From: Veillonella atypica KON
GTDB lineage: Bacteria > Bacillota > Negativicutes > Veillonellales > Veillonellaceae
Reading direction: 5' to 3'
DNA length: 64,000 bases
Assembly (NCBI RefSeq): GCF_002959915.1
Contig: NZ_PPDE01000005.1
Span: 1-64,000 of the forward strand
Position numbers and translations under genes: made by a program. Every line of letters begins with the position of its first letter. Positions within the stretch are counted from its first letter, which is position 1. Shown piece after piece: positions 62,629-64,000 of this stretch. The notes beneath the pieces are model-generated. The model was not told the DNA's origin. It saw only the letters and a program-made list of their open reading frames with translations, and did not search any database.

Positions 62629-62703
62629 ACTTTATCCTTTATGCTTATACATTAAAGTTTTTAGCACATTTGCGTTAGAGAAGCTACTGCGCTAAAGCGG
62701 AGC

Positions 62704-62945
62704 TAATGTTTTAAATATTTTAGATGGAGCAGTAAGATTTTGTGAAAATGATGCAGGAGAATTGTTGGTGTATATAGAATTAGTATTATAAGGTGTTTAT
62801 TTCTCATGAGTAATTTTAATTCCTTTAATAAATAGGAATTAAAAATAAGTTTGTTTCATGAAATTATTATGAGTTTTATAATTGAAAAACATTGTTATAA
62901 TGGGGGATTGGAGGCGATATTTTTTATAATATGTATAAAATTAGA
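62704..62945. other. intergenic region with a possible gene remnant
   Basis: A short open stretch at about 62704-62790 (ending VYIELVL then TAA) has no start or ribosome site and may be decayed coding DNA. Otherwise AT-rich and featureless. Confidence 0.35.
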
Positions 62946-62974
62946 TTGACAATTGTCCTCTCAAAAAATATACT
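62946..62974 (+). promoter_or_regulatory. cooS promoter
   Basis: TTGACA (62946-62951), 17-nt spacer, TATACT (62969-62974). The leader is about 125 nt and ends with a GGCCTA-TG-TAGGCC hairpin (63079-63092) just before the ribosome site. Confidence 0.75.
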
Positions 62975-63107
62975 TGTAATAGATTAAAACATATTTTGAA
63001 GATAGGACTTAAAGCCCATCATTATGGTGGAATTAACTAGAAGTAAATGTAGAATATGTTTTCTTGTTATTGTCAGTTGGCCTATGTAGGCCCCTAGGAG
63101 GTTTATT

Positions 63108-64000
63108 ATGAATAAAGATGTGGAAAACAAAAACATCCATGACCACAGTCATGACGAACATCATCATGACCATGAGCATTGTGGCGGTTATCATCATCAT
63201 GGTCACGACCACGACCACGATCACGATCATGAACATGGTCACGACCATAGTCATGCAAAGGCTATGCCGACGGATAAATGGGTGCCACATACTCATGAAC
63301 CAGGGGTACCTCATGAACATGGTGTAAACGACTACATGAAAGCCGTTGCTGAGTATCGTAAAACCTGGCCTACAAAACAGGATGTAATTGAACAAACACC
63401 AGACCCTGCGGTACGTGAAATGATTCTTCGTATGGAGCAAATCGGTTGCGATACAGTGTTTGACCGTTTCGACAAACAACAACCACAATGTACTTTCGGT
63501 ATTGCTGGCGTATGTTGTCGTGTTTGCTTCATGGGTCCATGTAAAATTACACCTAAGAGCCCTCGCGGTGTCTGCGGTGCTGATGCTGATCTTATCGTAG
63601 CTCGTAACATGACACGTGCCGTTGCTGGTGGTTTGACTCAACATGGTGCGCATGCTCGTGAAATCTTGATTTCTTTGAAGGCTGCTGCTACTGGTGAATT
63701 AGATATTCCGATTTTGGGCGAAGAAAAAATCCGTACCGTATGTAAAGCTTTCAACATTCCTGAAGAAGGCCGTTCCTTAAAAGATGTAGCTAATGATTTA
63801 GCAGATGTTCTGTTAGAAGACTTGAGTCGTGCGTTGCCAGGTGAATATAAGACGATTACAGCTATGGCTCCTGCTGAACGTCGTGAAGTTTGGAAAAATC
63901 TAGATATCTTGCCTGTTTCCGCATACAACGAAGCATTTGATGCATACCATCGCACATGTGTAGGTGGAGATGGCGATTGGGAAAGCAATATGAAACAATT
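63108..64000 (+). CDS. cooS: anaerobic carbon monoxide dehydrogenase with His-rich N-terminus (partial)
   Basis: 297 codons seen; the gene runs off the window. Residues ~11-52 hold about 20 His interspersed with Asp/Glu/Gly (HDHSHDEHHHDHEHC, YHHHGHDHDHDHDHEHGHDH). This resembles the His-rich tail of the nickel chaperone CooJ, and normal CooS lacks it. The CODH N-terminal domain follows: CTFGIAGVCCRVCFMGPCKI and GVCGADADLIVARN carry the B/D cluster Cys ligands. The enzyme interconverts CO and CO2 with a Ni-Fe-S cluster. CTAGGAGGTTTATT precedes the ATG. Confidence 0.88.
   Translation, partial: MNKDVENKNIHDHSHDEHHHDHEHCGGYHHHGHDHDHDHDHEHGHDHSHAKAMPTDKWVPHTHEPGVPHEHGVNDYMKAVAEYRKTWPTKQDVIEQTPDPAVREMILRMEQIGCDTVFDRFDKQQPQCTFGIAGVCCRVCFMGPCKITPKSPRGVCGADADLIVARNMTRAVAGGLTQHGAHAREILISLKAAATGELDIPILGEEKIRTVCKAFNIPEEGRSLKDVANDLADVLLEDLSRALPGEYKTITAMAPAERREVWKNLDILPVSAYNEAFDAYHRTCVGGDGDWESNMKQ

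Noticed and set aside
62690-62795. Short coding-like stretch ending VYIELVL
   Set aside because: No start codon or ribosome site, and no recognisable homology; at most a decayed fragment.
63118-63327. Met/Thr/Ile-rich frame overlapping the start of cooS
   Set aside because: It is an out-of-frame reading of the His/Asp-rich codons; the CooS frame has the ribosome site and family motifs.

Overview
The window looks like a Veillonella chromosome (Negativicutes, a diderm Firmicute). It combines low-GC Firmicute features (T-box leaders, strong AGGAGG ribosome sites) with outer-membrane beta-barrel proteins, TonB C-terminal domain proteins, a FixABCX electron-transfer module and an ATP-type PEP carboxykinase. 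Genus and species are inferred; nothing in the window proves them.

Layout. 1-1180: end of an rRNA operon (5S), tRNA-Trp, tRNA-Arg. 1190-3300: an IS200/IS605 element split by an IS256/IS1249-like element with an 8-bp target duplication. 3413-6999: fixC-fixX-etfB-etfA operon. 7000-10720: palindromic repeats, a Fic protein without the usual catalytic His, an SDR enzyme and two paralogous secreted proteins. 10900-15735: five-gene nickel/peptide-type ABC importer. 15860-19206: AT-rich accessory genes, a third secreted paralogue and a candidate type I toxin locus. 19402-24504: T-box controlled leuA-leuC-leuD-leuB, with large palindromes in the leader and between leuD and leuB. 24578-29519: small membrane proteins, an FprA flavo-diiron protein, a GHKL/STAS-like gene broken by one in-frame stop, a candidate ~100-nt RNA and a lipoprotein. 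29569-32730: T-box plus ileS. 32939-39502: HipA-like protein, a PSM-like 25-residue peptide and four tandem inverse-autotransporter-type barrels, two of them with one in-frame TAA. 39578-43280: Sel1-repeat protein and a 1.3-kb array of tandem and palindromic repeats. 43281-48799: amino-acid binding protein, M20 amidohydrolase, HAD phosphatase, ferredoxin and guaA. 48800-51743: a small island bounded by guaA 3' end and a decayed copy of it, carrying two proteins with HEPN-like Rx6H motifs. 51880-53995: small genes, a Phd/PIN toxin-antitoxin pair and a GNAT enzyme. 54090-57742: Mn/Zn/Fe-type ABC importer whose last permease carries a C-terminal winged-helix-like tail. 57930-62539: a 31-residue peptide gene, two TonB-C secreted proteins, a DUF438 protein and PEP carboxykinase. 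63108-end: start of a carbon monoxide dehydrogenase (CooS) with a very His-rich N-terminus.

Themes. Metal supply and metal enzymes recur: the nickel-type importer, the His-rich CODH, Mn/Zn uptake, ferredoxins and FprA. Gluconeogenic and anaerobic electron metabolism is represented by pckA, FixABCX and CODH. The most unusual DNA feature is a dispersed family of palindromes at gene ends: each has locus-specific, nearly perfect arms around a conserved ~30-50 bp core (5' CTCCA...AAAGTCG 3', or a shorter GGAGCCCGAAGTC form). The strongest candidates for undescribed systems are this palindrome family, the hydrophobic-peptide locus at 18505-18749, the guaA 3'-end island, the 28223-28359 RNA, the PSM-like peptide and the permease-regulator fusion.
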